A program made the translations under genes and the position numbers. Positions 1-9,236 of a stretch of 64,000 nucleotides of DNA are shown here, one piece after another (position 1 is the stretch's first letter; the number at the start of each line of letters is the position of its first letter). The notes under the pieces are model-generated. The model was not told the DNA's origin and ran no database searches. It saw only the letters and a program-made list of their open reading frames with translations. The DNA is taken from the NCBI RefSeq assembly GCF_002979775.1, contig NZ_PCPR01000010.1, positions 62,001-126,000 on the forward strand, given 5' to 3'. The DNA comes from Arthrobacter sp. MYb23 (GTDB lineage: Bacteria; Actinomycetota; Actinomycetes; Actinomycetales; Micrococcaceae).

Positions 1-369
1 AGCTCCGCGGCATCCGCAGGCGCCGACATGAACGTTTCGTCTTCCAGCGCTGGCCAGATTGTGGTGGACAGCAAAGGCATGAGCCTCTACTTCTTTACCA
101 AGGACGTGAAGGACTCGGGAACCAGCGCCTGCACGGAAGCCTGCCTGACGGCCTGGCCTATTTTCACCACGACGTCGGATGCTCCCACCGTTGAAGGCGT
201 CACCGGCACAGTGGGAACCATCGCGTCACCTGACGGGAAGAAACACGTGACCCTCAATGGCATGCCTCTGTATTACTACGCCAAGGACAAGGCCCCTGGC
301 GACGTCACGGGTCAGGGAGTAGGCGGCGTCTGGTACCTGGTCAGCCCTGCCGGGGAGATGATCAAGTAG
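1..369 (+). CDS. Secreted-repeat lipoprotein-like protein (5' partial)
   Basis: The reading frame is open from the first base, so the gene begins left of the window and its signal peptide is missing. Two copies of the secreted-repeat module (COG4315/PF03640 type) are visible. The first contains VVDSKGMSLYFFTKD and a cysteine pair (SACTEAC) followed by AWP; the second contains LNGMPLYYYAKDKAPGD and ends GGVWYLVSP. Proteins of this family are small exported or lipid-anchored proteins of unknown function in actinobacteria. An internal ATG at 28 exists, but the upstream Ser/Ala-rich residues look like the linker after a lipobox, so I treat the gene as truncated. It converges on the next gene. Confidence 0.8.
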   Translation, partial: SSAASAGADMNVSSSSAGQIVVDSKGMSLYFFTKDVKDSGTSACTEACLTAWPIFTTTSDAPTVEGVTGTVGTIASPDGKKHVTLNGMPLYYYAKDKAPGDVTGQGVGGVWYLVSPAGEMIK

Positions 370-469
370 GCCTGGCGCGGGGGGCCGCCGAGGTCGCGGG
401 AAGCCTGCCACATCGCCGGAAGGCTCCGTGCGAGCATGCAGGGTTCCCGCGATCTGGTTTTCGGCGCAA

Positions 470-1417
470 TCACCTAAGTTCCCGAAGGATGCGTTCCTTG
501 AAGTCGCGCTCTTGAAACAGGTCCTTCCACTCGATCCTGATAAACCGCCAGCCTGCCTCGGTGAGAGCCTTTTCCCGTCGCCGCTCTTGGAAGATGACCT
601 CATCCGTTGGTCTGTAATCGAAGTACTTGGTTCGCCCGTCGAACTCCAGCGCCAGTTTTTCCTCTTCCCAAGCGAAGTCCATGCGGTGATGGCCCAGGCG
701 GGACTGTACCTCGAATTGTGGCTGTGGGGGCTTGATGCTGAGCCTCTGCATCAGCTCTCGGGTCAGCGTCTCGCCGGCTGACTCGGAGCGCGGATCCGCG
801 TTGTCCAAAGCCTTGCGCAGCGTGCGGATACCTCGCATTCCAGCCGAATTTGCTGCCATGTATGTCAGCTTGCTTCTCTCCGCGCCGACGCGCAGTCCAT
901 GATCCATAACCACCAGTGCTTTCGGATAGCTGAGCATCCTGGCACTGTCAAAGATGGTGCGTTCAAGAGTGGTGACCCGGAGACCTTGAACCACCACAAC
1001 ATCGTCCTCTGTGAAGTTCTCCGTATGTCCGCGAACATCCTTGCCCCAACGGTCAGAGGAAGGCCTGGACGGGTGGATGAAATGAACCCTGTCATCAACA
1101 CCCCAGACGAACAGACCGTGGAGTCGTGCCGCCGACAAATGGCTATAAACGAAACCACCTGTCGAGGTTGTCAGCGTTCCATGAGCATGTGCCAGGATGC
1201 GCTCCGTGGCCCGCCTCCTCGGACCCAGGGCCTTCCACTGATTAGCCCTGATGTAGCAGCCATACCTCAAGCGAAGCAGTTCCCCGGAGTCCACTAGCGC
1301 CTTGATATTTCGACTATTGAGGCCGAAGCGGAGTAATTCGTCGGTTCTCCACATGTACCCGCGCGCAGGTAGTGCTGAGGCCGCTGTGCTGTTCTCGTGT
1401 GTTGACGGTGTGTTCAT
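470..1417 (-). CDS. AbiEi-like antitoxin-domain protein with C-terminal DUF559 endonuclease-like domain
   Basis: 315 aa from the ATG at 1415-1417; a longer upstream frame exists but its N-terminus has no coding character. The N-terminal third (YMWRTDELLRFGLNSRNIKALVDSGELLRLRYG in outline) resembles the winged-helix AbiEi type IV antitoxin fold. The C-terminal third resembles the DUF559/Vsr-like nuclease fold: the acidic stretch MDFAWEEEKLALEFDGRTKY is followed by ERRREKALTEAGWRFIRIEW. This architecture is common in actinobacteria, usually without an AbiEii toxin partner, and none is seen here. The substrate is unknown. Restriction, DNA repair or transcriptional repression are all possible. 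Confidence 0.7.
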   Translation of the reverse strand: MNTPSTHENSTAASALPARGYMWRTDELLRFGLNSRNIKALVDSGELLRLRYGCYIRANQWKALGPRRRATERILAHAHGTLTTSTGGFVYSHLSAARLHGLFVWGVDDRVHFIHPSRPSSDRWGKDVRGHTENFTEDDVVVVQGLRVTTLERTIFDSARMLSYPKALVVMDHGLRVGAERSKLTYMAANSAGMRGIRTLRKALDNADPRSESAGETLTRELMQRLSIKPPQPQFEVQSRLGHHRMDFAWEEEKLALEFDGRTKYFDYRPTDEVIFQERRREKALTEAGWRFIRIEWKDLFQERDFKERILRELR

Positions 1418-1625
1418 CGATTCAGCTTGGCCACCATGAACCGAGTGCCGGAACGGGCATTTGCGGCTATGTGGATAGTGCAGCGCCGAGAACCCGGGAA
1501 TGGTGCGAATTCGCCGGAGTTTTGCGCACGCCGCCGCAGCTTTGGGGCGAATTGGAAGGCTCATGCCGCAAGACAGGCCGGTGAATGGGTCCGCTAGACT
1601 GCAGGCTACTCAGTGGGGAGAGGAC

Positions 1626-1841
1626 ATGACACAGGACATCAGCAGCAAAAAGACGCCGACCTTGACGTTCTTGGGGGTGCAGGAACTCGCGTGGACTTTG
1701 GGGCTCGTAGCCATGATCATCAATGCCACTGAGCGTGGCCTGGACTGGATATGGGTGGGCCTGTTGGTCTGCTGGCAGGCATCCATCGTGTGGGGCTTCC
1801 TCAAGTTCCGCCAAGCCAGAAAAGCAACGCCCACCATTTAG
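1626..1841 (+). CDS. Small two-helix membrane protein, unknown function
   Basis: 71 aa from the ATG at 1626, preceded by GGGGAGAGGAC as a ribosome site. A longer frame opens at 1500 but overlaps the divergent gene and lacks a ribosome site. The sequence shows two hydrophobic segments (roughly residues 16-35 and 42-60), separated by the short loop NATERGLDW, and a basic C-terminal tail (KFRQARKATP). No known family recognised. It is divergent from the AbiEi-like gene and convergent with the ABC exporter operon. Confidence 0.6.
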   Translation: MTQDISSKKTPTLTFLGVQELAWTLGLVAMIINATERGLDWIWVGLLVCWQASIVWGFLKFRQARKATPTI

Positions 1842-1871
1842 GGCCGAACGCCCAATTCGCCGGAAACACGG

Positions 1872-1921
1872 CGAGATCGCCGGAACGCTACGGCGATCTC
1901 AGCAGCGTTCCGGCGATCTCG
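1872..1921. terminator. 18-bp perfect stem-loop between convergent genes
   Basis: Bases 1872-1889 and 1904-1921 are perfectly complementary (core GATCGCCGGAACGCT), with a 14-nt loop. It sits between the stop of the small membrane protein and the stop of the ABC ATPase, so it can serve as a bidirectional terminator. No T-tract follows on either side. Further partial copies of CGGCGATCTC lie in the loop and next to the arms, giving the region a repetitive look. Confidence 0.55.
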
Positions 1922-1939
1922 GCGGCGGAGGCCTAGACC

Positions 1940-2917
1940 CTACCGCCGCGCACGTCCATACAGCTGCCGGACCAAGTGCTCGATGTCCGGCTCGTGCAGG
2001 GACAAGTCAGCTACCTCGGCCGTGCTCGAGATAGCGGCCAAGACCGCGGCCGCTGAGAGCCTGCGCGGATCGAAGGAAACGCTGTGCCGGATTCCTTCGG
2101 CCTCAATACCCTCATGGACGGCGCCATCAGGCAGCGCAAAGAGATCAGCCGAGTGCACGGGAGCGGCGAGGTCCACCACCATGGTGCGGACGGCTCCGGC
2201 GACGTCGGCCAAACCGGTGAGCGGGCCGTCGTAGGCGATGGCGCCGTCGTCGACTACCAGGACGCGTTGGCACAAACGCTGAATGTCGCTCATGTCGTGG
2301 GTGGTGAGCAGCAGCGTGGTGCCGTTTTCCCGACGCTCGGCGTCCAGGAACTGGCGCAGTTTCTCCTTGCTGATCATGTCCAGGCCGATAGTGGGCTCGT
2401 CCAGGATGACAAGTTCCGGCCGGTGCAACAGGGCAGCTGCGACCTCGCCGCGCATGCGCTGCCCCAGCGAAAGCTGCCGCACCGGCGTGGAGAGGAACTC
2501 TTCCAAATCCATCTGCTCGGCGAGTTCACGGAACCTGGGCTTCCAATCAGCCTCGGGCATGCGGTGCATGGCACCCAGGATGGGGTAGGAGTCCTGCAAA
2601 GGCAGGTCCCACCAAAGCTGCGAGCGCTGACCGAAAACGACGCCGATCTTCCGGGCGAGCGCCTTGCGTTGCGGCACCGGATTGAACCCGCAGACGGTGA
2701 CCCGGCCGGAGCTTGGAACCAGGACCCCCGTGAGCATCTTGATGGTGGTGGACTTTCCAGCACCGTTGGCTCCGATGTAGCCGACGGCCTCGCCCGGTTC
2801 CACGCTGAAGTCAATCCCCCGGACTGCATGAACGGTCTTCTTGCGTCGGCGGAACCTGCCAGCGGGCTCCATGACCTGGAACTCCCGGCTCAGCTCTTCC
2901 ACGTCAATGATGGGCAT
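1940..2917 (-). CDS. ABC-2 type exporter ATP-binding protein
   Basis: 325 aa, start ATG at 2915-2917. Walker A GANGAGKST is at about residues 49-57, the Q-loop region contains FGQRSQLWWDLP, the ABC signature is LSLGQR (about 149-154) and Walker B is LVILDEP (about 169-175). The N-terminal extension GRFRRRKKTVHAVRGIDF and the LWWDLP motif are typical of the COG4586 group that pairs with COG4587/COG3694 permeases, sometimes annotated as viologen-exporter family. It is the last gene of a three-gene minus-strand operon, separated from its permease by 1 nt. The substrate cannot be told from sequence. Confidence 0.88.
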   Translation of the reverse strand: MPIIDVEELSREFQVMEPAGRFRRRKKTVHAVRGIDFSVEPGEAVGYIGANGAGKSTTIKMLTGVLVPSSGRVTVCGFNPVPQRKALARKIGVVFGQRSQLWWDLPLQDSYPILGAMHRMPEADWKPRFRELAEQMDLEEFLSTPVRQLSLGQRMRGEVAAALLHRPELVILDEPTIGLDMISKEKLRQFLDAERRENGTTLLLTTHDMSDIQRLCQRVLVVDDGAIAYDGPLTGLADVAGAVRTMVVDLAAPVHSADLFALPDGAVHEGIEAEGIRHSVSFDPRRLSAAAVLAAISSTAEVADLSLHEPDIEHLVRQLYGRARR

Positions 2918-2918
2918 A

Positions 2919-3773
2919 TCAGCCTCCTGCGCCGGTGTACTTTTTGATGGCTGCCCGCCAGAGAAGCAGCATGAGTCCGCTGAGGGCGACGGCGGCCGGC
3001 AGTCCCAGCCAGCCCGTCCAGGCCGGGATTCCGGCGGGGCCGTCGAGGCCGAGAATGACCAGGCTGGGTGCGTAGGCCACGAGCGTTGCGGGGATGACGA
3101 ACGTGAAGAAGATCTGGATCGGGAAGAACAATGCCGCCCCGGGCATCGAGGCAACGTACCGGCCCCCGTAGGTGAACGCGTTGGCGAATTGCCTGCCGTC
3201 GAGAATCCAGAACTGCATGGCTCCAGCCCCGAGGAACAGAGCACAGAAGATCGCCGCGCCCGCCAGCGGCGTGATCAGGGCGAGCAGTACTTTGACTGGA
3301 TCCCACGTGACGTCGGCGAACAGCAGGGCCGCAGCCAAGGCCGCCAGAGCGAAGATCAAACGGCCCACGCGTCTCAATTGAAAGTCGGAGGTAGCGAGTT
3401 GAAGCAGCACGGGAAGGGGCCGCACCAAGAGCACCTCCAACTTCCCGGACCTGATGGTCTCGGACATGGAGTCCGTCTCCCCCAGGAGCAGGTCACCCAG
3501 CGCGAACGCCACGGATGCGAGCCCGAACACCAGGAGTGTCTGCGCAAAGGTCATACCGCCGAACGAGGAGACGTTGTGGACAATCGCGTACAGCTCAACA
3601 AACTCCGTCAAGCCCAGGAGGACCTGGCCAGCGACGTCGGACAGGAAGCTGCCCCGGTAGGCGAGTTGCGAGCGCAATCTCGCGGAGACCAACAGCCTGA
3701 GGAGCACCAGGTTGGTGACCGGAGCGTGGGGATCACGGCCTGCACCAGAACGGATTGCCCGGGAGCTAGCCAC
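2919..3773 (-). CDS. ABC-2 family permease (COG3694-like)
   Basis: 284 aa polytopic membrane protein with about six hydrophobic segments and a basic N-terminus. The phrase LGETDSMSETIRSGKLEVLLVRPLPVLLQ matches the conserved cytoplasmic region of this permease group (G+LE..L.RP). It overlaps the upstream permease gene by 8 nt (3766-3773), and the ATPase gene follows after 1 nt, so all three are translationally coupled. It forms half of the exporter channel with the next permease. The exact start among several N-terminal codons is uncertain. Confidence 0.82.
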   Translation of the reverse strand: MASSRAIRSGAGRDPHAPVTNLVLLRLLVSARLRSQLAYRGSFLSDVAGQVLLGLTEFVELYAIVHNVSSFGGMTFAQTLLVFGLASVAFALGDLLLGETDSMSETIRSGKLEVLLVRPLPVLLQLATSDFQLRRVGRLIFALAALAAALLFADVTWDPVKVLLALITPLAGAAIFCALFLGAGAMQFWILDGRQFANAFTYGGRYVASMPGAALFFPIQIFFTFVIPATLVAYAPSLVILGLDGPAGIPAWTGWLGLPAAVALSGLMLLLWRAAIKKYTGAGG

Positions 3774-4560
3774 CTTGAACCACCAACCGCCGCGAACCGA
3801 AGCGGACCATCATCTGCACAATGATCAGCAGAACAGCCAGCCACAGAAGTTGAATGCCAACCATCGCCAGGCTCTCGCCGCCGTCGGTCCTCCCCGCAAG
3901 AATGTCCACCGGGGTCTGAAGCATCGACGGGAACGGGGTGGCCCGGGCGAAATCGAGCAGCCACCCCGGGAACCACGCCACCGGGACCAGAAACCCGGAC
4001 AACAGGTTCATCACCACCATGTACAGCATCCAGAAGCCGCGGATTTCCAGCACCCAGAAAGACAAGAGGTTGATGGCGAAGAAGCCCAGAAAGTTCAGGG
4101 ATACGGCAGCCAGGATGGACACGAATCCCAGCAAGTACGGTCCAGGACTACCCGGCATCGCCAAACCGGTGACCAACGCCCCCACGATGAGTGGCGGCAG
4201 GCCGCGCGGAAGGACGTCGAAAGCGGCACGGCCCAGGTCTTGCGCCCAATAGGACGCGGTCAGGTTCACGGACCGGGAAAGATCGACGGCGATGTCCCCC
4301 GACTTCACGCGATTGGCCAGCTCAGCGGTCCCGAAGAGTCCCAAAGGTGCCAGCAGCGCCTGCCCCAGCCACACGTAAGTGGCCGCCTCCATGGCCGAGT
4401 ATCCCCCGATGGCGCCACCCGCCGTCGTAATGGCGCTCAGCAGCAGCGACGCCCGGATGAGTCCGAACACAGAGTTGGTGAAAGCACCGGCGACGGCGGC
4501 AGTACGGTACGTGGAATGGCGGCGGAATGATGACTTGGCCAGTTCCCAATACGCATGCAC
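3766..4560 (-). CDS. ABC-2 family permease (COG4587-like)
   Basis: 264 aa polytopic membrane protein and first gene of the exporter operon. The motif ELANRVKSGDIAVDLSRSVNLTASYWAQDLGRA corresponds to the conserved amphipathic region of this permease family (LA..V+SGDIA.DL.RPV). Hydrophobic segments follow at intervals to the C-terminus, which ends MMVRFGSRRLVVQGG. It would dimerise with the 2919-3773 product and be driven by the ATPase. 168 bp with no recognised feature separate it from the next minus-strand gene. Confidence 0.82.
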   Translation of the reverse strand: MHAYWELAKSSFRRHSTYRTAAVAGAFTNSVFGLIRASLLLSAITTAGGAIGGYSAMEAATYVWLGQALLAPLGLFGTAELANRVKSGDIAVDLSRSVNLTASYWAQDLGRAAFDVLPRGLPPLIVGALVTGLAMPGSPGPYLLGFVSILAAVSLNFLGFFAINLLSFWVLEIRGFWMLYMVVMNLLSGFLVPVAWFPGWLLDFARATPFPSMLQTPVDILAGRTDGGESLAMVGIQLLWLAVLLIIVQMMVRFGSRRLVVQGG

Positions 4561-4728
4561 TGGTCGAGTCTAGCCACGCCACTCCCCCTCATCACACGAA
4601 GCCGTGAATTCGTCGACTCGGCATGGCGATGAACCGCCGAGCGGCCCGGCATCCGGAAGCGTGCGTCAAAGGCGACGGAGGAGCCAGCACGCGGAGGATG
4701 CAGGGCCGCCCGGCCAGGCAACCAAGGC

Positions 4729-5577
4729 TTAGGCGTCGGCGAATTCCTCGGACTCTTCGAACTCTACGGCCGCGATGATTTCCTTGGTCTCCGGGTGGAT
4801 CATGAAGGCCTCGTCGTCGTCCTCGATCATGAGGTAGTCGCCGTGATCGGTGGAGAAGTGCCAGGCGAGGGTCTTCACGCCGTCGTGCTCATAGTTGGGA
4901 TCGCCCATGGTGATCTTTTCGAGGGCGTAGCCGGCAACATCGCACAGTTCGCGGATGATGACCTCAAACTCGGGGGCGTTGGCAAGGGCTTCTTCGTCGG
5001 CTTCGGCCTGGCGCTCGGCAAGGTCCGGGATCTGGGCGACGCGCTGGGCGACGTGCTCTTCGATTTCTTCGTCGGTAAGAACCAACAGAGCCGACTGATC
5101 GCGGAGGTAGGCGCCGTTGAGCTCAATGATGTCCTCTTCTTCCAGCAGCGCTTCAAACTCGCCGTCGAGCTCGTCCAAGGCAACCACGGAAGCCGGCGGT
5201 GTTTCGGACTCGTCCAGTTCGCCGTCCAGGTAGGCCTCGGCTTCGTCGTCCGCCAGGGCGTCGAATGCGGTGGCGGTGCGGTTGAACAGGTCAAGGTGAC
5301 GGACGGCGCCCATTCCCTCAAGCCCTGCCCGCACAAAAGCATCAACTTCTTCACGCTCCGGTGCGGTGAAGACGTACTGAGCGAAACCGCCGGACAGTGC
5401 CTGGGTGAGGTAGAAGTCCACGAAGTAACTGTTGAGCGCTGCGGTCGCAATCTCGTCGCTGTTGAGGAGCTCTTGGTACATGTGGTTCACCACGTTGACA
5501 TTGGAATCCACCACATCCGCGTTGCCGGCTTCGAAGCTGGTCTTGTTCAGGACAACGGGGTACTCGTTGGTAGTCAT
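4729..5577 (-). CDS. Strongly acidic DMP19/DUF4375-like protein
   Basis: 282 aa from the ATG at 5575-5577. The segment SYFVDFYLTQALSGGFAQYVF (residues about 50-70) resembles the core of the DMP19 family (YYVD.....NGGF.QY.FN), whose namesake is a DNA-mimic protein. The whole protein is very rich in Asp and Glu, with runs such as DDEAEAYLDGELDESE, LLEEEDIIEL and LMIEDDDEAF, and few basic residues. It lacks a signal peptide and should be cytoplasmic. By family analogy it may bind a DNA-binding protein in place of DNA, but no partner is evident nearby. The family call is by eye and moderately sure. Confidence 0.6.
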   Translation of the reverse strand: MTTNEYPVVLNKTSFEAGNADVVDSNVNVVNHMYQELLNSDEIATAALNSYFVDFYLTQALSGGFAQYVFTAPEREEVDAFVRAGLEGMGAVRHLDLFNRTATAFDALADDEAEAYLDGELDESETPPASVVALDELDGEFEALLEEEDIIELNGAYLRDQSALLVLTDEEIEEHVAQRVAQIPDLAERQAEADEEALANAPEFEVIIRELCDVAGYALEKITMGDPNYEHDGVKTLAWHFSTDHGDYLMIEDDDEAFMIHPETKEIIAAVEFEESEEFADA

Positions 5578-5742
5578 GGGAAATCCTCACTGCTGAAAGC
5601 TGATGGTGCTCCGGACACTTTCAACGTACGCGCGGGAGCGGCGCGGCAATGAAGGATGAGGTTAACGGAGGGCGAAGTTTGGGAGCCGTTTTCTGCTGAC
5701 TAAGATTGAACAGATATCCTCCTGCCGAAAGTAGCCCTGCGC

Positions 5743-8700
5743 ATGCCGTCCCACACAGACGAAAACTGGGAACTGGCCATTCAGACTCCTGCCATCACGG
5801 ACCGCTCACTTGCGGCCGGACTGGCCTATGCCATGGGCAGCCGCGTGAACGGGATTTCTTTTGACGCGGCCACGGGCCTGCTGATGGGCAAGGTTCGCGG
5901 CACCGGTCCGCAGCCATATTCGACGTCGGCAAAACTGGTTCGCAAGCCCAGCGGCTGGAGCTGCACCGTGGGTATTTGCAGCTGCCCTGTCCGTAAGGAC
6001 TGCAAACACGTGGCCGCGTTGCTCTTCACTGCCGAAGACCACCCCACCATCCGCGCCCAACTGCTGTCCCAGGCTCCCGGCATTCAGACCTCAAGGGTTG
6101 GCTCTGGCCAGCAGGGCGGCTCTGCACGTCCTGCCTGGGAACAAGCCCTCAACAGGCTGATCACCAAGCCCGGCACGGCCCCCAGTGCTGCGGGCATCCA
6201 GCTGGCGCTTCAGTTCGAAGTGGAAGAGCCCGCGGCGCACTTCTCCTATACAGGCCGCCGCGATCCCATGCGCAGCGTCCGCCAGCTCAAAGCACGCCCG
6301 GTCATGATGGGTGCCAAAGGCAAATGGATCCGTGGCGACGTCTCCTGGAACAACCTCAGCTACGTCAGCTTCCGGCGTGAATTCAACGAGGTCCACGTCG
6401 AATGGCTTCAGACTTTCCTGGCTGCGCACGGTTCAAGCAACGGCCGGCAGCAACCCTCCGGGGCCATGTGGTTGAGCCTGAACGATTTCGCGGCCAAAAA
6501 CCTCTGGACCCTCCTCGCCGAGGCCACCAAAGCCGGCATCCCGCTCATTCATTCCGCTGGTAGCGAGCCTGTCCGCGTCGAGACGCAACCCGCCGTCGTC
6601 GGACTCAGCTTGGCGCGGCTTGAAGCGGATCCGGACACCGCTGCGAACACCGCACAGCAAGAAGCGCCCGACGGCGGCCTGCAGCTTGCGCCGTCGGTAA
6701 CCATCGGTGGGGAGCACGTGGATCCCGGATCCGTGGGCTTCCTGGGCAAACCGGCCAACGGGATTTTCTTCACACACTCCGGCGAAACCCTGCCGGGCGT
6801 GCCCCAGCAGAAGAACCTCATCACCCTTGCCCCGATTGAGGGCGGTATCACGGATGAGTTGCTGGAGTTCGTCATGGATGGCGATACCCTTCAGATCCCG
6901 GCGGAGGACGAAAGCCGGTTCCTGACCTCGTTCTACCCCAAGCTGCGGCAGTCCACGCCCGTGCAGGCCGCGGATGAATCGGTGGAGCTGCCCACGCTGG
7001 CCGTCCCCACGCTGTCCCTGCTGGCCAACTACGGCAACGACCACAAAGTCAGGCTGCACTGGGAGTGGCATTACAAGTCCGGTACGTTGGTCACCGCCCA
7101 GCCGTTGTGGCGGCACCCGGACGATCGGGGTTACCGGGACGACGTCGAAGAGGCACGCATCCTGGAGTCACTCGGACGGCCATGGGACCTGGTGCCCGCG
7201 CTCGCCGAATCGGCGACGGGCGGCTGGGGTGCGCCCCGCATCGCCGCCTCCGCAGAGCTGAGCGGCCTGGACACCCTGGCGTTCACCGAAGAGGTGCTGC
7301 CTGCCCTCAAGGACCTGCCCGACGTCGTGGTTGAAACCTCCGGCGACATCGCCGACTACCGTGAGGCCGCCGAAGCGCCCGTGGTGTCCATCTCCACGAA
7401 GGAAACAGCAAGCGGCGACTGGTTCGACCTCGGAATCGTGATCACCCTCGAAGGCGAACCCGTCTCCTTCGCCGCTGTCTTCTCCGCACTCGCCGCCGGA
7501 ATGAGCCGCATGCTGCTCCCCAGCGGCGCCTACTTCTCACTGGACCTTCCCGAACTTCACCAGCTCCGTGCGCTGATCGACGAAGCCCGGTCCCTGCAGG
7601 ACAACCCGGACAACAAGGACGGCACCCTGCAGATCAGCCGCTTCCAGGCCGGGCTCTGGGATGAGCTGGCGCAGTTGGGAATCGTGGACGAACAGGCCGC
7701 CGCGTGGCGTGAAGCCGTGGGTGGACTGCTCGACGACGGCGTGACCGGACTTCCCCTCCCGGCGGGACTTAACGCCGATCTTCGTCCGTATCAGCTTGAA
7801 GGTTTCAACTGGCTCAGCTTCCTGTACAAGCACAGCCTCGGCGGCGTGCTGGCTGACGACATGGGCCTGGGCAAGACCGTGCAGGCCATTGCGCTGATTT
7901 GCGCGGCGAAGGATCTGGCGGCATCCACTGCTGCCGCCGCTCAGGGTGACTCTTCCGAGGTGACGCCACGGGCTCCGTTCCTGGTGGTCGCACCCACGAG
8001 CGTGGTGAGCAACTGGGCCGCTGAAGCGCAGCGGTTTGCCCCGGGCCTGGTGGTGCGGACCGTCGGTGAAACCTTTGCCAAGAGCGGCCTTGCCCCGTCC
8101 GAAGCGTTGGCGGGCGCCGACGTCGTGATTACCTCCTATGCCTTGTTCCGCATTGATTACGATGCCTACGCCTCCTTCCAATGGGCGGGGCTGATGCTCG
8201 ATGAGGCGCAATTCGTGAAGAACCACCAGTCCAAGGCGTACCAGTGCGCCCGCAAGCTGCCGGCGCGGTTCAAATTGGCCATCACGGGCACGCCGTTGGA
8301 AAACAACCTCATGGAATTCTGGGCGCTGACCTCGATTGTGGCGCCCGGACTGTTTCCGAGCCCCAAACGGTTCGCTGAGAACTACCAAAAGCCGGTGGAA
8401 AAGAACGGTGACTCGGCGCAGCTCGGCAAGCTCCGGCGTCGTGTGCGTCCACTCATGATGCGCCGCACCAAAGAGCAAGTCATCAAGGACCTGCCGCCCA
8501 AGCAGGAGCAGATCCTCGAGGTAGTGCTGAACCCGAGGCACCAAAAGGTTTACCAGACGCATCTGCAGCGCGAACGGCAGAAGATCCTTGGGTTGATCGA
8601 CGATGTGAACAAGAACCGGTTCACCATCTTCCAGTCTTTGACCTTGCTGCGGCAGCTGAGCCTGGATGCGTCGTTGGTGGATTCGTCCTTGTCCGGAGTG

Positions 8701-9210
8701 CGTTCCTCGAAGCTGGACGTGCTGTTCGAACAACTGGAAGACCTCATTTCAGAAGGACACCGGGCGCTGATTTTCAGCCAGTTCACGGGATTCCTGGGCA
8801 AGGTCCGGGAGCGTTTGGACGCCGAGGGCGTGGAGTACTGCTACCTCGATGGCAGCACCCGCAACCGTGGCGATGTTGTCAGCGAGTTCAAGAACGGTGC
8901 CGCTCCGGTGTTCCTGATTTCGCTGAAAGCCGGTGGCTTCGGCCTCAATCTGACCGAGGCCGACTACGTATTCCTTCTGGATCCATGGTGGAACCCGGCG
9001 TCCGAAGCCCAGGCCGTGGACCGCACGCACCGCATTGGGCAGGCCAGGAACGTGATGGTCTACCGGCTGGTGGCGAAGGACACCATCGAAGAGAAGGTCA
9101 TGGCGTTGAAGGCCAAGAAATCACAGCTGTTCGCGGACGTGATGGAAGGCGATGCCCTGGCCGGTGGCTCGTTGACGGCGGACGACCTTGCGGCGCTGTT
9201 CGCGGAGTAG
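5743..9210 (+). CDS. SWIM zinc-finger SNF2-family helicase
   Basis: 1155 aa. An N-terminal SWIM finger, C-x-C-x5-C-x-H, is at residues 79-89. The SNF2 helicase core lies in the C-terminal half: motif I LADDMGLGKT at 703-712, motif II DEAQ at 820-823, ITGTPLENN (motif III), then the helicase C domain with FSQFTGFLGKVRERL, SLKAGGFGLNLTEADYVFLLDPWWNP and HRIGQ. It is a double-stranded-DNA translocase, probably remodelling protein-DNA complexes in transcription or repair. The middle region is a poorly conserved bacterial SNF2-associated domain. It is monocistronic, and its promoter lies in the 165-bp gap before it. Confidence 0.93.
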   Translation: MPSHTDENWELAIQTPAITDRSLAAGLAYAMGSRVNGISFDAATGLLMGKVRGTGPQPYSTSAKLVRKPSGWSCTVGICSCPVRKDCKHVAALLFTAEDHPTIRAQLLSQAPGIQTSRVGSGQQGGSARPAWEQALNRLITKPGTAPSAAGIQLALQFEVEEPAAHFSYTGRRDPMRSVRQLKARPVMMGAKGKWIRGDVSWNNLSYVSFRREFNEVHVEWLQTFLAAHGSSNGRQQPSGAMWLSLNDFAAKNLWTLLAEATKAGIPLIHSAGSEPVRVETQPAVVGLSLARLEADPDTAANTAQQEAPDGGLQLAPSVTIGGEHVDPGSVGFLGKPANGIFFTHSGETLPGVPQQKNLITLAPIEGGITDELLEFVMDGDTLQIPAEDESRFLTSFYPKLRQSTPVQAADESVELPTLAVPTLSLLANYGNDHKVRLHWEWHYKSGTLVTAQPLWRHPDDRGYRDDVEEARILESLGRPWDLVPALAESATGGWGAPRIAASAELSGLDTLAFTEEVLPALKDLPDVVVETSGDIADYREAAEAPVVSISTKETASGDWFDLGIVITLEGEPVSFAAVFSALAAGMSRMLLPSGAYFSLDLPELHQLRALIDEARSLQDNPDNKDGTLQISRFQAGLWDELAQLGIVDEQAAAWREAVGGLLDDGVTGLPLPAGLNADLRPYQLEGFNWLSFLYKHSLGGVLADDMGLGKTVQAIALICAAKDLAASTAAAAQGDSSEVTPRAPFLVVAPTSVVSNWAAEAQRFAPGLVVRTVGETFAKSGLAPSEALAGADVVITSYALFRIDYDAYASFQWAGLMLDEAQFVKNHQSKAYQCARKLPARFKLAITGTPLENNLMEFWALTSIVAPGLFPSPKRFAENYQKPVEKNGDSAQLGKLRRRVRPLMMRRTKEQVIKDLPPKQEQILEVVLNPRHQKVYQTHLQRERQKILGLIDDVNKNRFTIFQSLTLLRQLSLDASLVDSSLSGVRSSKLDVLFEQLEDLISEGHRALIFSQFTGFLGKVRERLDAEGVEYCYLDGSTRNRGDVVSEFKNGAAPVFLISLKAGGFGLNLTEADYVFLLDPWWNPASEAQAVDRTHRIGQARNVMVYRLVAKDTIEEKVMALKAKKSQLFADVMEGDALAGGSLTADDLAALFAE

Positions 9211-9236
9211 CCTCCCCGAACAGCCCGGCACTTTGC

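Noticed and set aside
4795..5652. 285-codon open frame opposite the acidic DMP19-like gene
   Set aside because: It is antisense to a gene with clear codon character and start; its translation mirrors the Glu/Asp-rich codons and matches no family.
7537..8733. 398-codon open frame opposite the SNF2 helicase
   Set aside because: It is fully inside the helicase core on the other strand, whose motifs are intact.
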